Assembly: GCF_046483665.1 (NCBI RefSeq)
Contig: NZ_JAWOCR010000020.1
Coordinates: 1 to 25,927 of the forward strand
Length of the DNA stretch: 25,927 nucleotides
Source: Thiohalophilus sp046483665
GTDB lineage: Bacteria > Pseudomonadota > Gammaproteobacteria > UBA6429 > Thiohalophilaceae
Direction of reading: 5' to 3'
Shown here one piece after another: positions 14,596-21,629 of this stretch. Within the stretch, counting starts at the first letter, position 1, and each line of letters starts with the position of its first letter. The position numbers were made by a program, and so were the translations under genes. The notes beneath the pieces are model-generated. The model worked only from the letters and a program-made list of their open reading frames with translations. It was not told the DNA's origin and made no database searches.

Positions 14596-15717
14596 ATGGA
14601 TGTACATGCTGAAGTAAAAAAACGCTATTCCGAAGGCGCCGAGTCGGTGCAAACCGAACTCTGCTGCCCGGTGGATTACGACACTGAACTTTTGAAAATC
14701 CTGCCGAAGGAGATTATCGACAAGGATTACGGCTGCGGCGATCCGTCGCGCTATGTACGCGAGGGTGATGTGGTACTGGATCTTGGCGCCGGCGGCGGCA
14801 AGATCTGTTACATGGCGGCCCAGCTGGTGGGCGAGCAGGGCCATGTCATCGGCGTTGACATGAATGACGATATGCTGCTGCTGGCCAGCAAGTATCAACC
14901 TGAAATGGAAGAAAAACTCGGCAATAACCGGGTGACCTTTTTCAAAGGCTATATCCAGGATCTGGCGCTGGATGTCCATGCCATGGAGAACTATCTGCAT
15001 GAACAACCGGTCACCAACGCCGCCGATCTGGAACGCCTGCAGGCCTGGCAACAGGCACAACGGCGCGACAATCCCCTGGTTGCCGATAACAGCGTCGATC
15101 TGGTGATCTCCAACTGCGTGCTCAATCTGGTGGCCGATGATCAAAAGCAGCAGATGCTCCAGGAAATCTTCCGCGTCCTCAAACCGGGCGGCCGGGTGGC
15201 TATCTCCGATATCATCAGTGACGAGCCGATCCCCGAGCACTTGAAACAGAACAGTGACCTGTGGAGCGGTTGTATCTCCGGCGCCTATCAGGAAGAGGAC
15301 TTTCTCAACGCCTTTCTCGATGCCGGTTTCGTCGCTGTCGCCTATGACAAATGGGAAGCCGAACCCTGGCAGGTAGTGGAGGGGATCGAGTTTCGTTCCG
15401 TGACCCTGACCGCCACCCGCCCCGAAGCCACCGAGTGTCTCGATTACGGTCACGCGGTGATCTATCGCGGACCGCACAGCTCGGTCAGCGACGACGACAG
15501 CCATGTTTATCCGCGTGGTGCGCGCATCGCCGTGTGCGAGAAGACCTTCCGCCTGCTGACCGAAAGCGGCGCCTACGGCGAGGACTTCATCGGCATCGCC
15601 CCGGCACAACCGGGCGAACCGAATACCTTCTGTGCCCCGGTCGGTACCCGGCGTCCCGCCGCCCAGACCAAAGGCGGAAGTCATCACACCACCATCAGTG
15701 GTCGAGGGTGTTGCTGA
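14596..15717 (+). CDS. arsM: Arsenite methyltransferase ArsM
   Basis: 373 residues. It methylates As(III) using SAM and glutathione or thioredoxin. SAM motif: VVLDLGAGGGKICYMAAQLV (60-79), then HVIGVDMNDDML. The Cys that hold arsenic are visible in the family contexts YGCGDPSRYV (Cys47), ISNCVLNLV (Cys174) and LWSGCISGAY (Cys226). Further Cys lie in ELCCPVDYD (23-24) and in a C-terminal GRGCC. After the ~260-residue core, an extra C-terminal domain starts around VTLTATRPEATECLDYGHAV, as in ArsM proteins of arsenosugar clusters. GAGGAAACATAG precedes the ATG. Upstream lie the tandem repeats, and downstream are two arsenosugar glycosyltransferases after a 376-base gap. Confidence 0.95.
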   Translation: MDVHAEVKKRYSEGAESVQTELCCPVDYDTELLKILPKEIIDKDYGCGDPSRYVREGDVVLDLGAGGGKICYMAAQLVGEQGHVIGVDMNDDMLLLASKYQPEMEEKLGNNRVTFFKGYIQDLALDVHAMENYLHEQPVTNAADLERLQAWQQAQRRDNPLVADNSVDLVISNCVLNLVADDQKQQMLQEIFRVLKPGGRVAISDIISDEPIPEHLKQNSDLWSGCISGAYQEEDFLNAFLDAGFVAVAYDKWEAEPWQVVEGIEFRSVTLTATRPEATECLDYGHAVIYRGPHSSVSDDDSHVYPRGARIAVCEKTFRLLTESGAYGEDFIGIAPAQPGEPNTFCAPVGTRRPAAQTKGGSHHTTISGRGCC

Positions 15718-15754
15718 AAAAAGAGAATAACGCGGAGGCGGTAACAATGCTGAG

Positions 15755-15820
15755 TTGTGAATGTTGAATTTTGAATGACACGTAGCATTGCCATTCAAAA
15801 TTCATAATTCAACATTCAAA
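15755..15820. repeat. AT-rich imperfect inverted repeat
   Basis: The left arm TTGTGAATGTTGAATTTTGA (15755-15774) pairs with a right arm beginning CATTCAAAATTCATAATTCA (15792-15811), with a short bulge. It could form a hairpin in the transcript 3' of arsM. Confidence 0.75.
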
Positions 15821-15963
15821 ATTATCTCTCCCCGTCTCTTCGTTAAAATATGATCCAATGAAGCGGGTAGGGTGCGTTCTACGCACCCGGTTCTTGAAAC
15901 GGAGTGACGGTGCGCGGGATACCCCCTGCTTGTGTGTGACTTCGATTAAAGGCAGCTTTTATA

Positions 15964-16034
15964 CGTCATTCCGGCGCAAGCCGGAATCCACTGTCGGCTA
16001 TTTGCACTGGACCCCGGCTTTCGCCGGGGTGACG
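15964..16034. repeat. Pair of inverted REP sequences (BIME-like)
   Basis: The first hairpin pairs ATTCCGGC with GCCGGAAT around GCAA (15968-15987), and the second pairs ACCCCGGC with GCCGGGGT around TTTC (16011-16030). The outer bases CGTCA and TGACG are inverted relative to each other. Confidence 0.85.
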
Positions 16035-16093
16035 GAAAAGTGGTACGGTTTCATGGTCTCTTCGGTAATATTATTTAATGAAGGCAATAACAC

Positions 16094-16771
16094 GTGCAAC
16101 GGCTCTCTATTATCATCCCGACCCTGAACGAGGCTGAAAATATTCAGCCCACGCTGGAACGCTTGCAGCCGCTGCGTTCGCGCGGGCATGAGGTGATCCT
16201 GGTCGATGGCGGCAGTACGGATAACACCGTCGATACAACCCGTCCGCAGGTAGATCGCATTCTTAACAGTGAGCCCGGACGGGCACACCAGATGAATGTC
16301 GGTGCGTCGCAGGCCAGGGGGGATATCTTCTGGTTTTTGCATGCCGATACGTTAATTCCCGAACTGGCCGATCAGATCATCGATACCACGGTCGACAATA
16401 AATCACAGGCCTGGGGCCGTTTTGATGTGCGCCTGAGTGGTAAAGATATTCGCTTTCGACTGATTGCGTTCATGATGAACCGGCGCTCACGCCTGACGGG
16501 TATTGCTACCGGCGATCAGGGTATCTTCGTCACCCGCGCGTTATTTGAAAAAATCGGTGGCTTCGCCGAGCAACCGTTGATGGAAGATATCGAGATCAGC
16601 CGCCGACTCAAACGCCATGCGCGGCCACGCTGTCTCAAACAAAAACTGACCACCTCCAGCCGCCGCTGGGAAACGCGCGGCATCTGGCGCACGGTCTTTT
16701 TGATGTGGCGCCTGCGGCTACGCTATGCGCTGGGCGGCGATCCCCGTAAACTGGCAAAGTGGTACCGATGA
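16094..16771 (+). CDS. Arsenosugar-associated glycosyltransferase, TIGR04283 type (GT2)
   Basis: 225 residues of a GT-A glycosyltransferase. It starts at a GTG with GAAGG nine bases upstream and reads MQRLSIIIPTLNEAENIQPT. Family motifs are VDGGSTDNTVD, GRAHQMNVGASQARGDIFWF, LHADT (the metal-binding acidic motif), ATGDQGIFVTR and MEDIEISRRLKRH. This matches the TIGR04283 family found with ArsS and ArsM, thought to attach or build the aglycone/sugar part of arsenosugars. The next gene overlaps it by ATGA and belongs to the partner family TIGR04282, which confirms the assignment. The specific donor and acceptor are unknown. Confidence 0.93.
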   Translation: MQRLSIIIPTLNEAENIQPTLERLQPLRSRGHEVILVDGGSTDNTVDTTRPQVDRILNSEPGRAHQMNVGASQARGDIFWFLHADTLIPELADQIIDTTVDNKSQAWGRFDVRLSGKDIRFRLIAFMMNRRSRLTGIATGDQGIFVTRALFEKIGGFAEQPLMEDIEISRRLKRHARPRCLKQKLTTSSRRWETRGIWRTVFLMWRLRLRYALGGDPRKLAKWYR

Positions 16772-17415
16772 AACAAAACGCACCGACCACCGCCATCATG
16801 GTCTTCGCCAGGGCGCCGGTACCCGGGCAGGTCAAGACACGTCTGATTCCAGCCCTGGGCGAGGCGGGCGCGGCCGAGTTGCATGCGGCCTTGCTGGAAC
16901 AGACCCTGAAGACGGCCAGTCAGCTTGAGGATAGCGCGATCCGGCTCTATTGCCAGCCCGATACCCAGCATTCGCTGTTTCGCCAGATGGCCGATCGCGA
17001 TAAGCTGACTCTGCATCCTCAAGACGGGAATGATCTCGGTGAACGCATGTCCAATGCGTTTGCCGACAACCTGCCGCATTACCAAAAGGTACTGGTGATC
17101 GGCTGCGACTGTCCCGCCCTGACCCCGGACGATCTGCGTGCGGTCATCGAGGCACTGGATAAACAGGATGCCGTGATCATCCCGGCCCATGACGGCGGCT
17201 ATGTCCTGCTGGGGCTGAGAACGTTTTCGCCGCTGATTTTCAGTGATATCGACTGGAGTACCGATCGGGTATGCGAACAAACTACCCGGCAGCTCGATGC
17301 GGCCGGCCTGCAATGGACTGCACTTGAGCCCAGACCGGATATCGATCGCCCCGAGGATCTGATCCATTGCCCCGAACATTTATTAACTGGAGTCACCAAT
17401 GAAATGGCTGGATAA
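16768..17415 (+). CDS. Arsenosugar-associated glycosyltransferase, TIGR04282 type (DUF2064)
   Basis: 215 residues of a nucleotidyltransferase/GT-A-like fold. It has the N-terminal signature AIMVFARAPVPGQVKTRLIP and continues with the nucleotide-site segment VIGCDCPALTPDDLRAVIEA, VIIPAHDGGYVLLGLR and DIDWSTDRVCEQTTRQLDAA. The ATG at 16768 overlaps the TGA of the TIGR04283-type gene, which fits translational coupling; a GTG nine bases earlier is less likely. Proteins of this type occur beside TIGR04283 proteins in arsenosugar clusters and may supply or modify the glycosyl donor. The exact reaction is not established. It overlaps the next small gene by 17 bases. Confidence 0.93.
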   Translation: MKQNAPTTAIMVFARAPVPGQVKTRLIPALGEAGAAELHAALLEQTLKTASQLEDSAIRLYCQPDTQHSLFRQMADRDKLTLHPQDGNDLGERMSNAFADNLPHYQKVLVIGCDCPALTPDDLRAVIEALDKQDAVIIPAHDGGYVLLGLRTFSPLIFSDIDWSTDRVCEQTTRQLDAAGLQWTALEPRPDIDRPEDLIHCPEHLLTGVTNEMAG

Positions 17416-17620
17416 AATTCCGTTTTCCACCCTGATTATCATCGCCGTCCTGCTGGGGCTGGCACCGTTTGTGCCGCAACCGCACCTGCTGGAAAAACTG
17501 CAAATGCTGTTTGCCGGCACCCTGAGCAAACCGCTCGACATTTTTGACCTGTTAATGCACGGCACACCGCTGGTGCTGCTGGCGATTAAAACCGTTCGTC
17601 ATTTCAAATATAACAATTAA
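17399..17620 (+). CDS. Small membrane protein of unknown function
   Basis: 73 residues with two likely membrane segments (FSTLIIIAVLLGLAPFV and LLMHGTPLVLLAIKTV) joined by a short charged loop HLLEKLQMLFAGTLSKPLDI. The ATG has GGAG eight bases upstream and lies inside the end of the previous gene (17-base overlap), so it is translated in the same operon. It has no recognised catalytic motif. Such short proteins are sometimes labelled as RND-transporter parts in databases without evidence, and I see no basis for that here. An accessory subunit that anchors the glycosyltransferases is possible but not shown. Confidence 0.8.
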   Translation: MKWLDKIPFSTLIIIAVLLGLAPFVPQPHLLEKLQMLFAGTLSKPLDIFDLLMHGTPLVLLAIKTVRHFKYNN

Positions 17621-17650
17621 TATCAAAATGTTTACTGGAGATATCTGATA

Positions 17651-18556
17651 ATGCGCTCACGTGACCTGTTTACCCTGCTTTTGATCACCTTTGCCCTGGG
17701 CAGCGGCGCAGCCCAGGCCAAACAGGTTCAGACTGATTACAAGGATCTTAAACTCAATGCCGAACTGGTCCAGGCCGACGGCAGCAGCCTGGAAGAGGGC
17801 GTGGTACTGATGGTCCATGGCACCCTGGCGCACGGCCAGATGGAAATCATGAAAGGCCTGCAGAATGTTTTCAAGGAATACGGCATCAATTCCCTGGCTA
17901 TTAACCTGAGCCTGGGACAAAGTGATCGTGAAGGCATGTACGACTGTCAGGATACCCATCGCCACAAACATACCGATGCGCTGGACGAGATCGGCCTGTG
18001 GCTGAACTGGCTCAAAGATCAGGGCGCGCAAAACATCACCCTGCTGGGCCACTCCCGTGGCGGTAACCAGGCCGCCTGGTTCGCCGCCGAGAACGACGAT
18101 CCGCAACTACGTCGCGTCACGCTGATTGCCCCGCAGATGTGGGATATGAAGTATGAGCGCAAAAACTACCAGGAACGCTACGACACCGAACTGCAGCCGA
18201 TCTTCAACAAGGCGAAAAAACGGGTCAAACAGGGCGAGGGCGACACGTTAATGGAAAAGACCGACTTCATCTATTGTGAAGACACCACGGTCAGCGCCGA
18301 AAGCTTTGTTAACTACTATAAGGATGATGCGCACAAGGATACCCCGGGGCTGTTAAAGCAGATCAACGAACCGGTGCTGGTTATCGCCGGCACCGAGGAT
18401 ACGGTGGTCAAGGGACTCGAGAAACGCGTCGAACCACTGGCCGATGGCGAGAAAGTCAAACTGGAAGTGATTGACGGCGCCAATCACATGTTCCGGGATC
18501 TCTATCTGTACGATATTGCCGATCAGGTTCAGGCGCTGATCGAACAAACCCCCTGA
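17651..18556 (+). CDS. Exported alpha/beta hydrolase
   Basis: 301 residues. The N-terminus MRSRDLFTLLLITFALGSGA and AQA is a signal peptide, so the enzyme works outside the cytoplasm. The fold carries an oxyanion-region segment VLMVHGTLAHGQ, the nucleophile elbow GHSRGG with Ser135, Asp250 in AGTEDTVV and His279 in GANHMF, a complete Ser-Asp-His triad. A GGAG lies about ten bases upstream of the ATG at 17651. It follows the small membrane protein gene after 30 bases and ends before a strong terminator, making it the last gene of the transcript. The substrate is unknown; an ester or lipid bound to the arsenosugar is a reasonable guess (arsenosugar phospholipids exist), without direct support. 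Confidence 0.9.
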   Translation: MRSRDLFTLLLITFALGSGAAQAKQVQTDYKDLKLNAELVQADGSSLEEGVVLMVHGTLAHGQMEIMKGLQNVFKEYGINSLAINLSLGQSDREGMYDCQDTHRHKHTDALDEIGLWLNWLKDQGAQNITLLGHSRGGNQAAWFAAENDDPQLRRVTLIAPQMWDMKYERKNYQERYDTELQPIFNKAKKRVKQGEGDTLMEKTDFIYCEDTTVSAESFVNYYKDDAHKDTPGLLKQINEPVLVIAGTEDTVVKGLEKRVEPLADGEKVKLEVIDGANHMFRDLYLYDIADQVQALIEQTP

Positions 18557-18902
18557 TCCAAACCCCGGCTCCAAACCTCGGCTCGACCGGGCAAGCACTC
18601 TGAATACCGGCGCCATCCGTGGCGCCGGTTTTTTATGCGCCAACCTATAAATCATGATTTATAGATCTATTTATAATGATTTATTTTTACTGACTCCGAA
18701 TCCGGGACAAACTTGACGTTGTTCCGCTGATAAATAAAAGTACCGTCAGCGTAGCCTCCCGCAGCGGGATCAAACGAAGCGGGTCGACCCGGCACCGGTG
18801 AAACCGGGAAGCGTCGCATCGTTCCTTGAACCAGGCTATACAGTAAAATGCTCCGGCGTTCGCAACCCGTATTTAGCCCTGTCTATATAAGGAGTCCGTC
18901 AC
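18557..18902. other. Gap between the terminator and the aldolase gene
   Basis: These 346 bases hold the terminator, an AT-rich inverted repeat (TAAATCAT...ATGATTTA, 18648-18683) that contains the 12-bp palindrome AAATCATGATTT, and the AAGGAG ribosome-binding site (18889-18894) of the aldolase gene. No promoter passes inspection with confidence; the AT-rich block is a candidate region. Confidence 0.6.
18606..18634 (+). terminator. Rho-independent terminator after the arsenosugar operon
   Basis: ACCGGCGCCA and TGGCGCCGGT (10-bp perfect stem) flank a TCCG loop and are followed by a run of T. It lies 50 bases after the hydrolase stop codon. Confidence 0.93.
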
Positions 18903-20081
18903 ATGCCCCTGGTCAACATGCGCGATATGCTCCAGCACGCCCATCGCGAAAAGTATGCGGTTGCGGCGTTTGATCTGGTCAGTCTCGATTTTCTGCACGC
19001 CATTCTCAACGCCGCCGAAGCCTGCGAGGCGCCGGTCATCCTGAGTCTGGCCGAATCCCATTTCGATTACTTCGACTTTCCCACCCTCATGCCGGCGGTG
19101 GTTTCGGCCGCGCGCCGCGCCAATGTGCCGGTGGCGATTCATCTGGATCACGGCGCCACTTATGAGAGCGCGGTGCAGGGCATCAACCTGGGCTGCACCG
19201 GGGTGATGGTCGACGCTTCCACCCAGCCCTTTGAAGGCAACGTCGATTACACGCGCCAGATCGTGGAAATGGCCCACGGCTGCGGGGTGCCGGTGGAGGG
19301 TGAGCTGGGCTATGTCGCCGGCGTCGAAGGCGAAGACGCTGAACGTCATCCCGGTGAAGTGCGCTATACCGAAGTGGGGGAGGCGAAGGAGTATGTCGAG
19401 CGTACCGGCGTCGATTTTCTGGCCGTCTCCATCGGCACCGTGCACGGGCGCATGAAAGGCGAGCCCGACCTGGACATCGAACGCCTTGCCGCCATCAACG
19501 CGGCACTGGGCATTCCGCTGGTGATCCACGGCGGCACCGGCCTGTCCGACCAGCAGTTCCAGGATCTGATCGCCAACGGCGTCACCAAGATCAACTATTA
19601 CACCGCCCTGGCCGATGCCGCCGGCAAACAGATCCGCGCCAATGCCGAAGCCGATAGCGGCTGCGGTTACACCGGCCTGGTCAAAGGCGTCATCGGCGCC
19701 ATCCAGCAGGAGTGTGAAAAACGCATTCGCCAGTGGGGCAGTGCGGGCAAGGCCGCCGCCGTCCTGGCCGAGGCCGAACCCTGGCAGGAGGTCGAGCACG
19801 TCATCGTCTACAACACCGAGGGCACCACCCCCGAACAGGTGGACGAGCTGATGCAAATCGGCCGCGACACCCTGAGCCGGATCCCCGGCGTGCGTCAGGT
19901 GTTCACCGGCAACGCCCTGCAGGAAGACGCCGACTACCAGCACTGCTGGGTGATCCGCTTCGCCCACCGGGACGTCGCGGAAAGCTACAGGAACCATCCG
20001 GACCACATTGCCTACGCCGACACCCACTTCCGCCCCGTGGCCGGCGACCGGATCAGCATCGACTACGAGGATGCGGATTAA
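18903..20081 (+). CDS. Class II (zinc) ketose-bisphosphate-type aldolase fused to a C-terminal Dabb-like domain
   Basis: 392 residues. Residues 1-280 form a class II aldolase barrel, with the zinc/catalytic pair Asp82-His83 in LDHG and zinc ligands His181 in GTVHG and His209 in HGGTG. It also has EGELGYVAGVEGEDA and INYYTAL. The usual N-terminal AFNVNN substrate motif is AAFDLVSLDF here, so the substrate is probably not plain fructose-1,6-bisphosphate. Residues ~297-391 (EHVIVYNTEGTTPEQVDELM; PGVRQVFTGNALQ; CWVIRFAHRDVAESYRNHPD; HIAYADTHFRPVAGDR) look like a stress-responsive Dabb ferredoxin-like domain, an unusual fusion for an aldolase. A good AAGGAG site precedes the ATG. It follows the arsenosugar operon terminator in the same orientation, so a role in arsenosugar carbon chemistry is possible but unproven. 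Confidence 0.87.
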   Translation: MPLVNMRDMLQHAHREKYAVAAFDLVSLDFLHAILNAAEACEAPVILSLAESHFDYFDFPTLMPAVVSAARRANVPVAIHLDHGATYESAVQGINLGCTGVMVDASTQPFEGNVDYTRQIVEMAHGCGVPVEGELGYVAGVEGEDAERHPGEVRYTEVGEAKEYVERTGVDFLAVSIGTVHGRMKGEPDLDIERLAAINAALGIPLVIHGGTGLSDQQFQDLIANGVTKINYYTALADAAGKQIRANAEADSGCGYTGLVKGVIGAIQQECEKRIRQWGSAGKAAAVLAEAEPWQEVEHVIVYNTEGTTPEQVDELMQIGRDTLSRIPGVRQVFTGNALQEDADYQHCWVIRFAHRDVAESYRNHPDHIAYADTHFRPVAGDRISIDYEDAD

Positions 20082-20396
20082 ATAATCCAATTAAAACAAT
20101 AATATACAATAGCATCTTGATGTTAATTATATATCATATCAGCCCCTTGTAACTCGTCCCTCCGTCCCTCGTACCTGCCCGAAGGGCTTGGGCGCGATTC
20201 TCTCTATTTGTCGGATCCGCTCCGCTTGATCCGACCTACAGGATAAACCCGGGTAGGGTGGATCAAGCCGCAGGCGGATCAACCTCCCTCGTCACTCGTA
20301 ACTTGGCCCTCGTACCTGTGCCCGCAGGGCACCTCTGGCAAGCTCATTTAACTGGTGCTATTATCAGACCAGTTAAATGACCTGGTGATGATCAAT
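20082..20396. other. Gap with repeat hairpins between aldolase and Phd genes
   Basis: After an AT-rich stretch (20082-20140), short hairpins are seen: GCCCGAAGGGC (about 20177-20187), GTCGGATC...GATCCGAC (20210-20235) and GTGCCCGCAGGGCAC (20318-20332). The end holds the phd operator palindrome. Fragments such as CCTCGTACCTG and CTCGTAACTTGGCCCTCG recur in the 22-kb repeat region. Confidence 0.65.
20344..20380. promoter_or_regulatory. Palindromic operator of the Phd/ParE pair
   Basis: TCATTTAACTGGT and ACCAGTTAAATGA form perfect 13-bp arms around an 11-base centre that contains TATTAT, a possible -10 box. The palindrome ends 17 bases before the antitoxin ATG, typical for autoregulation by a toxin-antitoxin complex. 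Confidence 0.8.
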
Positions 20397-20666
20397 ATGG
20401 CGATCAAATTCTCCGAAGATCTGGTTCCCTTGACCGAACTGAAGCTCAATCCCGCCCGGGTCGTCAAACAGACTACCGAGGCCCATCGACCTGTGCTACT
20501 GACCAACCGCGGCCGCGGTGTCGCCGTGGTGCAGTCTGTCGCCGATTACGAAAAAGCCGAGGAGGAGCGGGCCTTCATGCGCGCTGTTGTGGCAGGCCTG
20601 GCCGATCTGGAGGCGGGACGCGAATATTCACTCGAAGAGGTCAAATCACAACTGGGACTGAAATAA
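20397..20666 (+). CDS. Phd/YefM-type antitoxin
   Basis: 89 residues from the ATG at 20397 (MAIKFSEDLVPLTELKLNPA). RVVKQTTEAHRPVLLTNRGR and GVAVVQSVADYEKAEEERAF are the typical Phd/YefM DNA-binding fold that repeats 'pins' of the operator. The C-terminal part (DLEAGREYSLEEVKSQLGLK) would bind the toxin. In-frame starts at 20388 and 20355 exist, but the family begins near MAIKF. No strong ribosome-binding site is seen. The toxin gene starts three bases after the stop. The 13-bp-arm palindrome upstream should be its operator. Confidence 0.9.
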   Translation: MAIKFSEDLVPLTELKLNPARVVKQTTEAHRPVLLTNRGRGVAVVQSVADYEKAEEERAFMRAVVAGLADLEAGREYSLEEVKSQLGLK

Positions 20667-20669
20667 GTA

Positions 20670-20972
20670 GTGAACTTGGCAAGTGTCAGTTTTGCGGAAT
20701 CGGCGCTGGCCGATCTGCAAGCTATAAGACAGTGGTATCGGGACGAGGGCGTTCCTGATGTCGGTACCCGGTTTATCACGGAAATCATCGAAAAAACCCA
20801 GCACCTTGCCAGTCACCCCGACATGGGTCGTATCGTTCCAGAATTCGACCTGCCGTTCCTTCGAGAACTCATTCATCCGCCATTTCGTATTGTCTACCGC
20901 CGGGATGCCGAACGGATAAAAGTTGTCCGCGTGTGGCGTAGCGAACGCTTGTTACAACTCCCTGAAGAATAA
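20670..20972 (+). CDS. ParE/RelE-family toxin partnered with Phd/YefM
   Basis: 100 residues, starting at a GTG three bases after the antitoxin stop. It has the ParE-type fold pattern VSFAESALADLQAIRQWYRD, GTRFITEIIEKTQHLASHPD, MGRIVPEF, LIHPPFRIVYRRDAERIKVV and the C-terminal VWRSERLLQLP. ParE toxins usually poison DNA gyrase, while RelE toxins cut mRNA; the sequence alone does not decide, but the RIVYR and HP features favour ParE. The frame is intact, so the pair could be functional, unlike the ParE relic at the left end. Confidence 0.9.
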   Translation: MNLASVSFAESALADLQAIRQWYRDEGVPDVGTRFITEIIEKTQHLASHPDMGRIVPEFDLPFLRELIHPPFRIVYRRDAERIKVVRVWRSERLLQLPEE

Positions 20973-21015
20973 GCGCGAAAGGCTGCCATTCAGGGGACTG
21001 TGCCCGCAGGGCACC

Positions 21016-21133
21016 TGTGGGAGGGGCTTTCAGCCGCGACGGAAAAGTGGCACACCGGTCGCCGATGCGTCGCTCACGGCATCCATGCCTTCCGCGACAT
21101 TAGTACATCCGTGTACGTCAATCGCCTCCTACA
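21016..21133 (+). repeat. REPIN-like element with extended right hairpin
   Basis: The left half TGTGGGAGGGGCTTTCAGCC is followed by GCGACGG, the right half GGTCGCCGATG carries a ~51-base insert beginning CGTCGCTCACGGCATCCATG, and then ATCGCCTCCTACA. The insert matches the one in the element at 14135 except for a few bases. Confidence 0.88.
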
Positions 21134-21247
21134 AGTTCCCTACCTCTGTCGACTGCCAACTGTCTTTCCTCCGTCCCTGCCCGAAGGGCCCGGGCGCGAT
21201 TCTTCGGTTTACCCCTCGCCTCAAATAGCCAAAAGCACCATCAAACC

Positions 21248-21275
21248 TTGAATATATACGCAGTCTGCGTATACT
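21248..21275 (+). promoter_or_regulatory. higBA promoter, predicted to give a leaderless mRNA
   Basis: TTGAAT (21248-21253), a 16-base spacer and TATACT (21270-21275) form a good sigma-70 promoter. The expected start, seven bases after the -10, is the A of the higB ATG at 21282, and there is no ribosome-binding site upstream of that ATG. Confidence 0.65.
21255..21273. promoter_or_regulatory. Palindromic operator of the HigB/HigA pair
   Basis: TATACGCAG-T-CTGCGTATA is a perfect inverted repeat with 9-bp arms, placed between the -35 box and inside the -10 box of the promoter. HigA-type HTH antitoxins bind such sites. Confidence 0.8.
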
Positions 21276-21281
21276 CATGTT

Positions 21282-21629
21282 ATGAAGCTGGTATTCAAGG
21301 AAGCCCCGGTTTTCACAAGGTTATTAGCGGACTATCTCACGGATGATGCTTACCGTCACTTGCAAGAAGCGTTGATGGACAATCCGGAACTGGGCGATGT
21401 CATGCCCGGAACCGGCGGTTTCCGTAAACTGCGCTGGCAGGATCCACGTCGCGGTAAGGGCAAGCGAGGTGGTTTGCGTATCATTTATTACTACCTCACG
21501 GCAGATCACCAGATATGGCTCTTTACTCTTTATGACAAAGATGAAGCGGACGATTTAACCGCCGAGGAAAAGAAGCTCCTCAAACAGGCGATTCAGAACG
21601 AGCTGAATGCCAGGAGACAGAAGCGATGA
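21282..21629 (+). CDS. higB: HigB/RelE-family toxin
   Basis: 115 residues. MKLVFKEAPVFTRLLADYLT and ALMDNPELGDVMPGTGGFRK are followed by LRWQDPRRGKGKRGGLRIIY, YYLTADHQIWLFTLYDKDEA and a basic C-terminus. This is the pattern of HigB-2/RelE-type ribosome-dependent mRNA interferases. The toxin gene comes first and the HTH antitoxin gene overlaps it (ATGA), the hallmark order of HigBA systems. The ATG follows the predicted promoter at the distance of a transcript start, so translation may begin on a leaderless mRNA. Confidence 0.92.
   Translation: MKLVFKEAPVFTRLLADYLTDDAYRHLQEALMDNPELGDVMPGTGGFRKLRWQDPRRGKGKRGGLRIIYYYLTADHQIWLFTLYDKDEADDLTAEEKKLLKQAIQNELNARRQKR

Larger units (their letters stand above)
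15718..16093. other. Repeat-containing gap between arsM and the glycosyltransferases
   Basis: These 376 bases have no convincing gene. They contain an AT-rich inverted repeat (15755-15820), a GGGTAGGGTGCGT-CTACGCACCC stretch near 15866-15890 that recurs near 22145, and a REP pair (15964-16034). No rho-independent terminator with a U-run follows arsM, and no clear promoter was found. Confidence 0.65.
20973..21281. other. Repeat-filled gap between the two toxin-antitoxin pairs
   Basis: These 309 bases hold a GTGCCCGCAGGGCAC hairpin (21000-21014), a REPIN-like element (21016-21133), low-complexity pieces like those at 22.4-22.9 kb, and the higB promoter and operator at the end. No gene is visible. 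Confidence 0.7.

Noticed and set aside
14554..15798. 414-residue open frame antisense to arsM
   Set aside because: The plus strand encodes a clear ArsM with all motifs. The antisense product is not recognisable and follows codon-bias expectations.
18873..20090. 405-residue open frame antisense to the aldolase gene
   Set aside because: It is a shadow of the strongly conserved plus-strand aldolase in GC-rich DNA and has no family motifs or ribosome-binding site.
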